The position numbers and the translations under genes are program-made. From the NCBI GenBank assembly GCA_021521415.1, contig JAIQDT010003004.1, forward strand, positions 137,501-201,500: 64,000 nucleotides of DNA. Reading direction: 5' to 3'. The stretch's first letter is position 1. The number at the start of each line of letters is the position of its first letter. The notes under the pieces are model-generated. The model saw only the letters and a program-made list of their open reading frames with translations, made no database searches and was not told where the DNA came from. Source of the DNA: Bidens hawaiensis (Eukaryota; Streptophyta; Magnoliopsida; Asterales; Asteraceae). Positions 1-9,709 of the stretch are shown here, in pieces.

Positions 1-617
1 TAGTTAGCAAATTTATTCATCAACATTATGAAGGATTTTCAGACATCTTAAAGGGACAACAGGCCACAGGGTTCTCTTCCAACAAAATAATCATCTAAAA
101 GTTCAAGTGCATACTGATGCAGATAAGGCAGGGGACGAAGATGATGTAAGATCAACATCAGGGTACTTCACTTAGTTTGTGGAAATTTAGTTACATATAA
201 AACGGGGTATTTTATATGTCAAAAAATATATATTCTTGACCTTTTAGTAGAGATAGGAATGATCGACTGCAAACCGGCTGAAACGCCAATTATGGTTGAT
301 CATAAACTCCATATGAAAGAAGGAGGGAAATTGGCAGACGAAGAAAGATACCAACGCTTTGTAGGAAAATTAATTAATATATCTCTCACATACTCGTCTA
401 GACATTGCATATGCAGTGGGGGTAGTTAGCAAATTTATTCATCAACATTATGAAGGATTTTCAGACATCTTAAAAGGACAACAGGCCACAGGGTTCTCTT
501 CCAACAAAATAATCATCTAAAAGTTCAAGTGCATACTGATGCAGATAAGGCAGGGGACGAAGATGATGTAAGATCAACATCAGGGTACTTCACTTAGTTT
601 GTGGAAATTTAGTTACA
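1..617. repeat. direct repeat 1-195 and 423-617 (422-bp tandem duplication)
   Basis: The 195 bases at the window start recur at 423-617 with one visible difference (TAAAGGGAC against TAAAAGGAC). The segment between them is the RT tail that should precede this RNase H piece. The arrangement is therefore a tandem duplication of a 422-bp unit, of which the left copy is cut by the window edge. More copies may lie to the left. Confidence 0.9.
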
Positions 618-1003
618 CGGAAAGCAATAGCAGAAGGTCGTAGAATTATCGAGTGTCGAAGCGGAATTTCGAGGAATTACACGGGACGTAACAAAGGTTC
701 TATGGATACGTAAACTTATGACAGAAATTGGTTTTCTTCAAACCGAAGCTTGTAGAATTATGTGTGACAATAAGGCCGCAACAAAGTCAAAAAATCATGT
801 CCAACATGATCATTCAAAGCAAGTGGTGGTCGATTGAAACATCATCAAAGAAAAACTCGAAGAAGGGATTATAGAAATTCCATTTGTCCGATCAGAAGAT
901 CAATTAGTGGATAATATTAACAAAGGCCGTCAATAGAAGAATATTCAACAATTGTCTTAGCAAGTTGAGTATCAGAAATCCTACTACTCAACTTGATAGG
1001 GAG
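1..1003 (+). pseudogene. Ty1/copia pol remnant (end of RT and RNase H)
   Basis: Broken reading frames on the + strand match the end of a copia polyprotein. At 230-420 a frame resembles the RT tail (GMIDCKPAETPI, then a ...VGKLINIS... stretch). It is followed by RNase H text such as VHTDADKAGDEDD, RSTSGYFT and the SSVEAEFRGI motif near 650-680, then DNKAATKSKN. Stops and frameshifts interrupt every part, so it is not functional. The fragment begins outside the window. The order of its pieces is disturbed by a 422-bp tandem duplication. A purine tract (GATAGGGAG) and a TGTTAGG LTR start follow directly, which fits a 3' end of an element. The lineage within copia is not certain. Confidence 0.8.
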
Positions 1004-1282
1004 TGTTAGGAAATAAAAAAAAATACATTTATAACCGAGGAGTATCTTTTAACATCATTTCTTGTTACTTTTCTTGAAAGATTTCACAACCCATTGACAA
1101 CACACTCATGACCGTTTACTTCATTATTCAAGGAACCCATTTTGTATTTTCCATGTATAGAGATAAGGGCCATTTGTATATAAGTTTGTTTCTTTCTCTA
1201 TAATTTACAACACATCAATATTTTTTAAACACTTTGTTCTCAGTATTACAAATCAAGAACTATATCTCTTAACTATAGTCTC
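1004..1282 (+). repeat. 3' LTR of the copia remnant (right end uncertain)
   Basis: Starts with TGTTAGGAAAT directly after the purine tract GATAGGGAG. Contains a TATATAAG box near 1177 and a T-rich part after it, as in a plant copia LTR. I could not find a convincing CA end. The MITE at 1286 sits at or just inside the right boundary. Confidence 0.6.
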
Positions 1283-1285
1283 TAA

Positions 1286-1466
1286 GGGGGTGTTTGGGTG
1301 AGTTTCTAAAACTTGTTTATTTATTATTTGTTTGTTGAAAAACAAAAGGTGTTTGGTAAAGCAACTCCAAAAGCTTCAAAATTAAGTTTTTCAAAAGTTG
1401 TTTTTGATTTTCCAAAAACAAATAAACAAAAAAAAAACAATTTTAAACGCTCCCTCAAACACCCCC
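1286..1466. mobile_element. Tourist-like MITE (PIF/Harbinger type), 181 bp
   Basis: The ends are inverted repeats: GGGGGTGTTTGGGTGAG on the left and, read from the other strand, GGGGGTGTTTGAGGGAG on the right. The element is flanked by TAA at 1283-1285 and 1467-1469, the 3-bp target duplication expected of PIF/Harbinger elements. The interior is AT-rich and partly self-complementary (AAAACAAATAAAC against GTTTATTTATT). No coding capacity. Confidence 0.85.
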
Positions 1467-1469
1467 TAA

Positions 1470-2236
1470 GCACACATTGATGGATTAAGGAATTTTTATG
1501 ATCCAAAAACAAAGCAGATTAAAACAAGTTGGATCAAAATGGATCACTCCATACTTAAGAGTTTAACGACATGATAATGCGTACTCTTCATACTTGACCC
1601 ATAAGGAAGATTTGCCCTTGAAGGGTTACATACTATATAACTTCATTTCTATAACAATGTCTTTTTTTAATAAATATATAGCTTCAATTTATGTTGCAGT
1701 TTAATTACTCGATTGATTTCATTTCTTTGATAAAACTAGATTGACGGTAGAAGTGTAAGGGTTGTGGAAAAAGAAAAGAATCCTAGATGGCAATGGCATC
1801 TTTGGAAACGTATAAATTAGGGAGTTCACATTAGAGAAAATGATGATGATCATAATTTTCTTTTATTCTCTTATTCACAATATTATAAAGTCTTCTACAT
1901 AAAACGTCTCTGTCATGAAAACGTTCTTCTATAGCATAAAATAAATTATTAGCTAATTAATTAAGGTGTTCATACATGAAATTCTTCCAACAAATTAAAG
2001 ATAAAGATAAACCATACTAATCCAAAATTCAGACTTATTTAAAATAATTAAGTCCTTGCAAACCATGCATCCTTATGCCATCACCAGATCATGTCACGAC
2101 CCTAACTGCTTTGTCTTGGGTCTGCGTCTTCCGGTCGGGTAGCTTTGCCTCCCGGCCACTTGATAGTTGATATACTCCTCACTTGAAAACGACTCATCCT
2201 CGAGTCCACGATAAAATCCAAAATTTTTATTTGCCT
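1470..2236. other. intergenic DNA, no gene recognised
   Basis: AT-rich and without a convincing reading frame. At 2092 there is TGTCACGACCC followed by about 130 bases of higher GC. This looks like the start of a chromovirus-type LTR, but no matching end was found and it may be only a fragment. Confidence 0.5.
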
Positions 2237-2674
2237 TAGTATAAACGAGTCTGAGCTTGGCTCGTTTCGAGCTCTTTTTCTAAAGCTCAAACTCGGCTCG
2301 TTAGTTTTTTTTCTAACCGAGGCTTGGCTTGGGCTCGATCAGTCATTTATTATTTATTATTTAATTTATATAATTTTTGTTATATATCTTAAGAAAATTT
2401 TGTGTAAACGAGCCTAATTAAGCTAGACTCGAGCTCGTTTAGCGCGTTAAATGAGCCAAATCTCGGTTGTGAAGTGTTAACTTAATACAAAGAAGTTCAA
2501 AAGAGGTATAACTTTAATATATATATATATATATAAGGTTCACACATGCTCGATAACTAACCGCTCTATTTGAGGCTCGGGCTCGGCTCAAGCTCGAAAA
2601 AGCTCGGCTCGTCTCGAGCTTTTTTATGATTTGAGCTTAAGTAGCTTGCAGTCGGCTTGACTTGTTTGCACCCC
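2237..2674. mobile_element. AGCTCG-rich hAT-like non-autonomous repeat
   Basis: Many copies of GAGCTCG, GGCTCG and CTCGAGCT crowd both ends. The right end reads GACTTGTTTGCACCCC, whose complement GGGGTGCAAACAAGTC resembles the TAGGGGTGTAAACGAGCC end of two other copies in this window (57244 and 61821). A (TA)n run sits at 2518-2535. No clean 8-bp target duplication is visible, so the exact ends are uncertain. Confidence 0.65.
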
Positions 2675-3178
2675 ATATGTTATTGCTTACATGAAAGTGT
2701 TGCAAATAGTAAAAGGGACTAAGGTGATATTGAATTTGTCCTTTTTAAAAGTGTAAGTGTTACGAAGACCGTTGTGTCAGGTATGTTGGTTGTACGTATT
2801 GCCACGGTTGGTACAATATTGTGTGACAGCCTGACAGGCACCCTTCGAAATAACTTTGCACCACACCACACCTCATCCTAATTTTAATACTTGTTGCCAA
2901 CGGAAAAATGAACTAAGCACGTTGAATATATAACGTTTGATGATATTAACCTTTCTTCACCCATGAAAGTTGTACGGTTCCGAAGGTTTTTTCCATTGCT
3001 AAAGCCAATTTTTCCACCATACTTGATGCCATCATGTAAAAGCGAATCCCACTCTCGATGATGACCGTACTTTTCGTACACTTTGTTTCGAGAATATTGT
3101 TGCCTAACCACATAATTGTTGGAATATTGAAAGTGAGTATGTTAGTTTTGGATATTAATAATTATATTCACTAATAAT
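2675..3178. other. intergenic DNA left of the Tat element
   Basis: No convincing gene. Short open frames on the - strand at 2884-3117 were examined and not recognised. This is the left flank of the large gypsy insertion. Confidence 0.5.
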
Positions 3179-3799
3179 TGTTAGGGCATAGATTTTATGC
3201 TGAGGATACTTTATTCTTATGTAGCTTATGGATCATTTATCTTTGAGATTTGCTCCAGGTTGCGAAGGATCAAGGATCCTCGGTTTTACTTGTTTACTAA
3301 CGATTTTGTTTGAGTGGTAGTGTGATTAATAGGTATAACGGCTATAAGACCTAGTCTACCTATTTACTCGCTACTGGACTCATTCAGCACGTGGTCAAAA
3401 GGGATCGACACAGCTAGTGAGAGAGTGGCGCAAAGATATGAGTAGTTGTTATTTCTATTTTTTGTATATAATTGAGGTGATGATCAGCTAGTTAGACACA
3501 TCACATTCGTTGAACAATACTTAGAATTCACTCTAGCAATCTACACACACACACACACAGTAATCATTGTATTACTGATCATTATCTCCAACCATTTTTA
3601 TTAATAAAGTGGTGATAGACGATTTGTTATCACCCGGGGTTTTTGTGTCGGCGATCCGACCAAGATCAAGGGTTATTCCTCGCAACAAATCATAGTGTTC
3701 TTGCTCTCATTCGTTTCATAATTATTATTATCATTCAAGAACTAAACTTCACTTTAGAAATTTGGTTACATTATCCTTGATTGATATTTGACCAAAACA
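3179..3799 (+). repeat. 5' LTR of the Tat element
   Basis: Begins TGTTAGGGCATAG and ends GACCAAAACA, with the partner at 48301-48928. Contains a (CA)n run near 3542-3560 that is shortened in the partner. Contains AATAAA-like text near 3602. It also holds GGATCAAGGATCC, an instance of the AAGGATC word that recurs through this element. Confidence 0.9.
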
Positions 3800-3802
3800 A
3801 TT

Positions 3803-3820
3803 TGACGCCCACCGTGGGGC
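3803..3820 (+). other. primer binding site of the Tat element
   Basis: TGACGCCCACCGTGGGGC lies three bases after the LTR end. It resembles the TGGCGCCCACCGTGGGGC primer site common in this group, with one G to A change. Confidence 0.7.
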
Positions 3821-3885
3821 AGTTGGTGCTTTAATCCAGAAAATTTCCTATCAATATTCAACCTTTTCAACCAATATCATCATCA

Positions 3886-5619
3886 ATGGCCTCTCAACAA
3901 ACCTCTGCTTCAACCACCATGCCTTCATCAGTTTCTCGCTCATCAAGGGCTACACTTCCAATGCCTCCTCCGCCCGCGGGAGTACCAAGGACCACTGCTG
4001 CTGGAAACAAGACACAAATTCCAGCTTTCCAAAGTTCAAAGGCTACTGCTGCCACCCCCGTGGTAAAATCTAACAATGATGATTCTGCTATGTTTTCGTA
4101 GGTAAAGGCGTACGTAGAGCATCATAACAAAACTAACCAGAAGATCCTACGTGAAATAGAGGATCCCAAGAAGAACAAAAGGCCACTGGAGGATTAGCCT
4201 CCTTTGATGCCAAGGATGCTGGATTTCACCACTCCAGGATCTGTGGCTCAGCAAGCTCAAGGATATTCGTTCCTCCAACAGGGATCATCCATCCTTCAAC
4301 CAGGGTTCGTGGATCAGCAAGCTTAAGGATCCCCGTTTCTTCAACAAGGATCATCTATCGGTCAGCAAGCTCAAGGATCCTCGTTCCCTCATCAAGGATC
4401 ATATATCCTTCCACCAGGTTCCATGAGTAAGCAAACTCAAGGATCATCTTTCCTTCAGCAATGACCATCCATCCTTCAGTCATGATCCTTTGGATTTTAT
4501 CATCAAGGATCCTTCAAATTCCAACCTCAAGGATCCTTCATGCAGAATCAAGGGTCCTCAAGACTTCAACATCAAAGGTCATCGGAGGTCCATGAAGGGG
4601 ACATCATCCCTATGCAGGCCATTGCCTCTGGTGGACCAAATACCATAGCAGATGCTTCCTATCTTGGCTACTCTTCTGGGATGCCAATGTTTAGTCAACA
4701 AAGAGGTAATCCTTATAATCCCAAATCCTTATACACTAACCTAGGTTCCATGCAAGATATATGTATCAATCAGGCCATGGCCAAGGAGCTCCAGAAACTT
4801 AAGGATATGATATCCAGTGTACCAGGAGTGGTCCAACCCATTCCTGAAATACAAGAGGGAAGCCACAAGCTATCAATATTTGCTCTACCAATATGTGTTG
4901 CTGAAATTCCAAAACGCTTTCAAACCCACAATATGAAGGTGTACGATGGGACCACTGATCCAGAAGAGCATGTGGCTCAGTACAGGGAGAGGATGGAGAT
5001 CAACCCTATTCCTGAAAGACTCAAAGAAGCCTGCCTATGTAAAGGCTTTGGATCCACTTTAACAGGATCCGTACTCAAATGGCTGCTAAGTCTTCCTGCC
5101 TACTATGTTACTTCTTTTTCACATTTAGTTAATTTGTTCAATAGCCAATTTTCTTGTAGTAGGAAAGTCGAGAAATTAACTAGTGATTTACATAGAGTTG
5201 TCCAACTGCGTGATGAATCCTTAAGGGACTTTGTTACAAAGTTTGGAAGGGAGTCCTTAGAAATCCCGAATCTTGATATGGCTATGGCTGTTGAGGCATT
5301 CAATATGGGGTTACAAAAGGACTCCCTATCTTATGATGATCCTGTTATGACCCCATGCAGGACATTAGATGAAGTAAGGAACAGGGCACTCCGGTTTATA
5401 AGACTGGAGGATGATAAAAGTATCCAAGAAAGGTTAGTAGCTCTAACAAAACAAGAGTCACGTGAAAGAAACAAGGATCCTCATTCAGGAACAACAATTC
5501 GAAGCTGTACTCAAAATTCAACAACCAAAATGTCCGTGCGGTCGAAGAAGAGGATGATGATGATGAAGACTATCCAAGGATTTATGAGTATTGTTTCTCT
5601 GTTGATATTCATGGCTTGA
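3886..5619 (+). pseudogene. Tat gag, N-terminal and core parts
   Basis: One frame runs from the ATG at 3886 to a TGA at 5617-5619 but is broken by stops at 4099, 4195, about 4324 and two near 4460-4485. Residues from about 100 to 220 form a repetitive Gln/Gly/Ser stretch (QQAQGSS-like) encoded by repeated CAAGGATCC text. The core, about 4870-5440, has the retrotransposon gag fold signature: YDGTTDPEEH, then LKWLLSLP, then FNSQFSCSRK and LRDFVTKF. This protein would form the particle. Several stops look like CAA or CAG changed to TAA or TAG, as expected from decay of methylated DNA. Confidence 0.8.
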
Positions 5620-6261
5620 TATGTGCTATGAAGGATCTTGGAGAGAAAGCAAGATGGCCTTGGAAAAATGAGAAGACAACAACCTTCAAGGATATGACCA
5701 CATGATGTGCATTCCATGAAGATTTTGGCCATTTGATCGATGACTATATCGATCTGAGGAGAGAAATTGGGTATCTTCTCAGCAAGGTCCACTTCAAAGA
5801 GCTTTTAGGAAGAAAGAAATCGAGGATCCAGGATCCTGAGGAAGTTCCACAAATAACAACTCCACCACCACCCGATTCACAAGTCATCAATTTCATCTCT
5901 AGTGATTCTGATATATGTGGATCCTCCTTCTCCTTGGCCAAGAGACATACCAAAGAAACCAAGTTGGAACACAGAGAGCGACCTGTCATCTCCACTACCC
6001 TGACCAATGACAAGAGAATCTTCTTTGATGCAGAAGATAAAACAAGCATCTAGGATCCTCACCACGATGGTTTGATTATAACTCTATTTATTGCGAATCA
6101 TTATGTGCACAGGATCCTAGTTGATAGAGGAAGTTCAATTAACATCATTCAATATGATGTACTTTAGAAGATGAGTATTCCAGATTCAGAAATCGTTCCC
6201 CGGTCCTCCGTGCTCGTCGGTTTCAGTGGCGAGACTAAGAAAATAATGGGGGACATCAAGC
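5620..6261 (+). pseudogene. Tat gag C-terminus and start of protease, cut by insertion
   Basis: After a frameshift the + strand encodes a CAFHEDFGH...CHC-like remnant and the conserved LRREIGYLLSKVHFKELLGR text at about 5753-5812. The protease follows near 6110-6150 with ILVDRGSSINII. The usual active-site form is D-T/G-G-S-S, so the R is a departure. The frame is interrupted at 6261 by the copia element. The target CAAGC (6257-6261) is repeated at 33492-33496, where the protease resumes. Confidence 0.78.
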
Positions 6262-6647
6262 TGTAGGTTCCCAGCCAGATCTACACAGGAGTATCTCGTA
6301 ACACGAGGGTGCGGAATCCCCAAGTATACGATACTAGTGTTGAGACGATTAACAAGTAAATCACATGCAAAGAACACGAGTAAGTAAGATAATACTTGTT
6401 ATATTGCAAAGATAAACCAAACACGTAACACTAAGGTGTTAAAAAACAGCCGTCCAAATTCTGTCTACATATGCCGAAGTTATGATTTATATAACACGAT
6501 AACTTCGCCCAACAGGCTAGGCGAAGTTATCATAACTTCAAGTTCGCTAAACATCAAGATAAACAAAACACGTTTAACAAGAACAAAATAACGATTATAG
6601 ACAAAAATAAACACGAGATACTGAACTACTGGCATCATTCACCAACA
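6262..6647 (-). repeat. 3' LTR of element A
   Basis: 386 bp; on the + strand it runs TGTAGGTTCCC...CACCAACA. It differs from the 382-bp partner at roughly a dozen bases plus small indels by eye. The TATA box (TATATAAATC on the - strand, near 6484-6493) sits just downstream of a perfect 12-bp hairpin. Confidence 0.92.
6498..6531 (-). promoter_or_regulatory. 12-bp hairpin beside the TATA box of element A LTR
   Basis: Perfect stem GATAACTTCGCC (6498-6509) and GGCGAAGTTATC (6520-6531) with a 10-base loop. It contains the GCGAAGTT word found throughout this element's non-coding DNA. It lies about 5 bases from the TATA-like box. In the other LTR (33340-33385) the second arm has been replaced by a direct copy, so the hairpin is lost there. 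Confidence 0.75.
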
Positions 6648-6660
6648 GACTCCCCCTTGG
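6648..6660 (-). other. polypurine tract of element A
   Basis: On the - strand CCAAGGGGGAGTC abuts the TGTTGGTG start of the 3' LTR, where plus-strand DNA synthesis would be primed. Confidence 0.8.
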
Positions 6661-6668
6661 CAGTAGCT

Positions 6669-9600
6669 TCATATCTCTATCTTCTTTCTTGTGTCTTGTA
6701 ATCCAAAAATCACGTACCCACCGTCTTCAATCATGAATTCCTGTCTCACACAGACAGAAACCACCCTCTGGTACTTCTTTGCTTCATCCTTCCACGCAGG
6801 AATATAGAAAATCTTCTTATCATTAAGTACCTGCAAATCAACTTGAGACAAATTAACCAAGTGCATTGGATCATACACTCTCAGGATCTCCTGTTCATCC
6901 TCATCTTCCATCACGGCTTCAGCAGTCTGGCGGTCAACATACCACCACTTGAGATCCTTCAACACATCCTTGGGCATCTGCTTCATCGGAACCTCCTTCA
7001 AACATCAAATCGGCTTGTATTTCATCACTATCCAGGGCTTACCATCAGCCCTCATGCCTCGTTCCTTGTCTTCAACCAACTTCCCTTTCTGAGGTTTCAA
7101 CAACTCAAACTTTTTCTCTTTCACACTTTACTTCCACACAATCTTTCCAACCCATCTCGCAAAGTTCTCATCACTTCGATTAATCAATCTTAAATGTGCC
7201 AAATCTTTCACCTCACACTCAGGCAAGGTGTTGAGCGATCTCAAAGCCATCTTAAAGTACTGAACCCCATCATATCGCTTTATCACAAACAATTTCAGCT
7301 GTTCATCATACAACCAACAGATAATACCTTTCTTTGATTCAGCATAGCTCTTGATATTGTAACTTTTCTTGAACATTGTTGGAACTGCAGGTTTCTTAGT
7401 CTTGAAGAACCATTGCGCACAACCTTCTTTCCATCTTGGCTGTTCTTCCCACTCAGAATCACCCGACACATTTTCATCTTGACCCAGCTTCACCTCATCA
7501 ACACTTGGAATATCATGCTCTACACCATCATCAACTATCTCTCCTTCTTCCAACTCACTATCAATCTCTATCTGTTCCCCAATCTTTTCAATCTCACTAG
7601 CCGTCAATACATCATCAACTAAATCATCATCATCATTTCCCATCACCTCCTCATCATCTACAACCACCACATTCTTACCATCTGTACTGCCTGACGGACC
7701 AGCAGTCTCCCCCTGAGATGTGGAAGTCCCAAGATTTTGTTCAGTTCTTGGCAACTCACCACCTGCATCTTTCGATGCATTGGGATCATCGTCTCTGTCT
7801 TGCCTCTTCTTTGTCCTCAGTTCATCACCCTTGCAACTATACTCCCCCTGAGATGCGAAGAACTCTTTCAGCTTGTCAAACAACTTACCATGTTTAACCA
7901 GAAGTGCAGTCTGAAGTTGATTCTCTGCCACCAAACGATTAATAGCTTGAGTCTGAATACCATTTACCCTCGATTTTTTTGTAACTACCCTTTCAAGAGC
8001 CGCAATTCTCTCAGAATCAGACAGAGTAGCATCAAAGTTAAACCGCATATGAGATATATCTTAAGCATAAGGCGGTGGAATCCCCAAACTAGCTGGAATA
8101 TCAGATGTAGGCTGAATAGTAACCGTGGGTGGTATAGAGACGGGTAACCCAGCAATCGCTACCAGCGTCGACTCAACAAATCTAGCGACCACCTCTGATG
8201 GAGTAAGAGTAGGAGGCGGTAAAGAAACAAACTCCGGTGATGTAAACTGGAACGTAGTTGGAGGAATACCAAGGGATGATGATACAGACACCAAGGGTAT
8301 ACTGGAGGTGACTGGTAAAGTAACTGCCGAAGAGACCGGTAACATAGACATACCCGATAATGATGGTGGAGTAAAATGAACAACCCTTGAACTTTCACCA
8401 ACTTTAGAACTTTCACCAACCTTTGCCTTCTTTGATCTTCGTACCAAACGATACAAATCCTCCTCAAAATCTGATTCACTATCATCTGAGTCTTTTTTTC
8501 GTTTGCCATGAATTCTTTCTTGTCTGGCAAGAATTTGCTGTGCTTCGACTATATCTTCAGTGGAGGAATCAGAGACAGTTCCCTCAGAACCCGCCCCAGA
8601 TGTACCGACCATGGAAACATTTACACCAGACACCTCAACCACTGAGGCTTGAACTTCAGCAGCTGAATCAAGCCTTTCCATCTCAAAGAACCCTTGCCCT
8701 CCAAAGGCATCTTCAAGATCTACTTGTTCTTCTGGAGCTGCCATAGGGTCAACAAGAGGTGCTTGTTGTACCACCGGAGGTTGACCGACAGGAGGTGGTG
8801 GTTGAGCTACAGTGGTGGTTGAGGGATATCTACCTATTGTGGTGCCGGATCAAGAAACTCATCTTCCGGAGGAGCAACATACGCAGGATTCACTAAGTAA
8901 CCAAACAAGGCAGTGTGCCTCAGACGTAGCTCTTCCCTGCTACGTGCACTCGAAGATCGACATTGAGCACAAATTCTCTTAGAAACACTCTCTACATAAG
9001 AAATAGGACGTCGTTGTGGCAGATTGGGAGCTACATGATTGAGGATCATCTGTAAGAATCTCGGGTATATCAAAAATCTTTCCCGGGCCATCGCGCGTCT
9101 CTGACAATCGATCTCATAGAAAATCATCTGACTAAAGCTGTAAGGCTTGTTGTAAGTCAATGCAGTCATTGCCGATTGCATTGTTGCACCCATACCATCT
9201 GTACCCGCTTTACGACCGAACATGCACACAATCATTACGTGCATCAAAAATCTCCACTGATCTAACAGAAACCCCTTCCTTCTTTGAGAATCCGCCAATG
9301 GGCCTGAATACCCTATACGAACAAAAGCACCATTTCAGAAATTGGTTGAAAATTCAGTAGGGTCGTCAGTAGTCTCAACCCCAAACTGTAAAGCTTCCCT
9401 GATCTGATTGGCGGAGAACTGTACGACCTGATTGTTAACAGTAGCACGCAACACAGGTGGATCAATACGGCAGTAATACTCAACCGTGTTCGAGAAATCT
9501 TTAATGTTCGGTAGTGAAATCGGAAGAGTAGTGGTAATTGCATGAAAAATACGTGAGCGAACGAGAAACGTAATGATCTCACAGAAGTCATTAGTTCCAC

Positions 9601-9709
9601 GACCATCCGGATCCAAGGTGATATACATGTTGTGACCCGGAAAAAACTGTCTCTTATCACCTCCGCCTTCGTCACCACCAGTTCCACCGGCACCTACCAC
9701 AGCAGCCAT
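6669..9709 (-). pseudogene. env-like ORF of element A
   Basis: Starts at the ATG at 9707-9709 (MAAVVGAGG...). It reads to a stop at 9335, resumes in frame to 8834, shifts, then keeps one frame from 8774 to 6669 with stops near 8060, 7128 and 7013. The total is roughly 1000 codons. The N-terminal half includes FLIYPRFLQMIL. The middle is acidic and Ser/Pro-rich with a KRKK basic patch and a duplicated KVGESS. A coiled-coil-like segment lies near 8040-7850. The C-terminal part has WLYDEQLKLFVIK and the YDPMHLVNLSQVD motif. The same order occurs in the + strand element (27917-31015). Position after pol and before the LTR fits the Sirevirus env-like ORF. I see no clear membrane helix, so the name denotes position, not function. 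Confidence 0.75.

Noticed and set aside
2092..2230. Solo LTR starting TGTCACGACCC
   Set aside because: Only a start-like motif. No CA end, duplication or second copy is visible in the window.
2884..3117. Open frames of about 75 residues on the - strand left of the Tat element
   Set aside because: Neither frame matches a family I know. Length is within chance for this composition and no start context supports it.
4540..5619. Separate 359-residue gene
   Set aside because: It is the same frame as 3886 onward with in-frame stops between; it is the gag core of the Tat element.
6669..9709. A true viral envelope gene in the copia elements
   Set aside because: No signal peptide, fusion peptide or clear transmembrane helix. 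The term env-like is used for position only.
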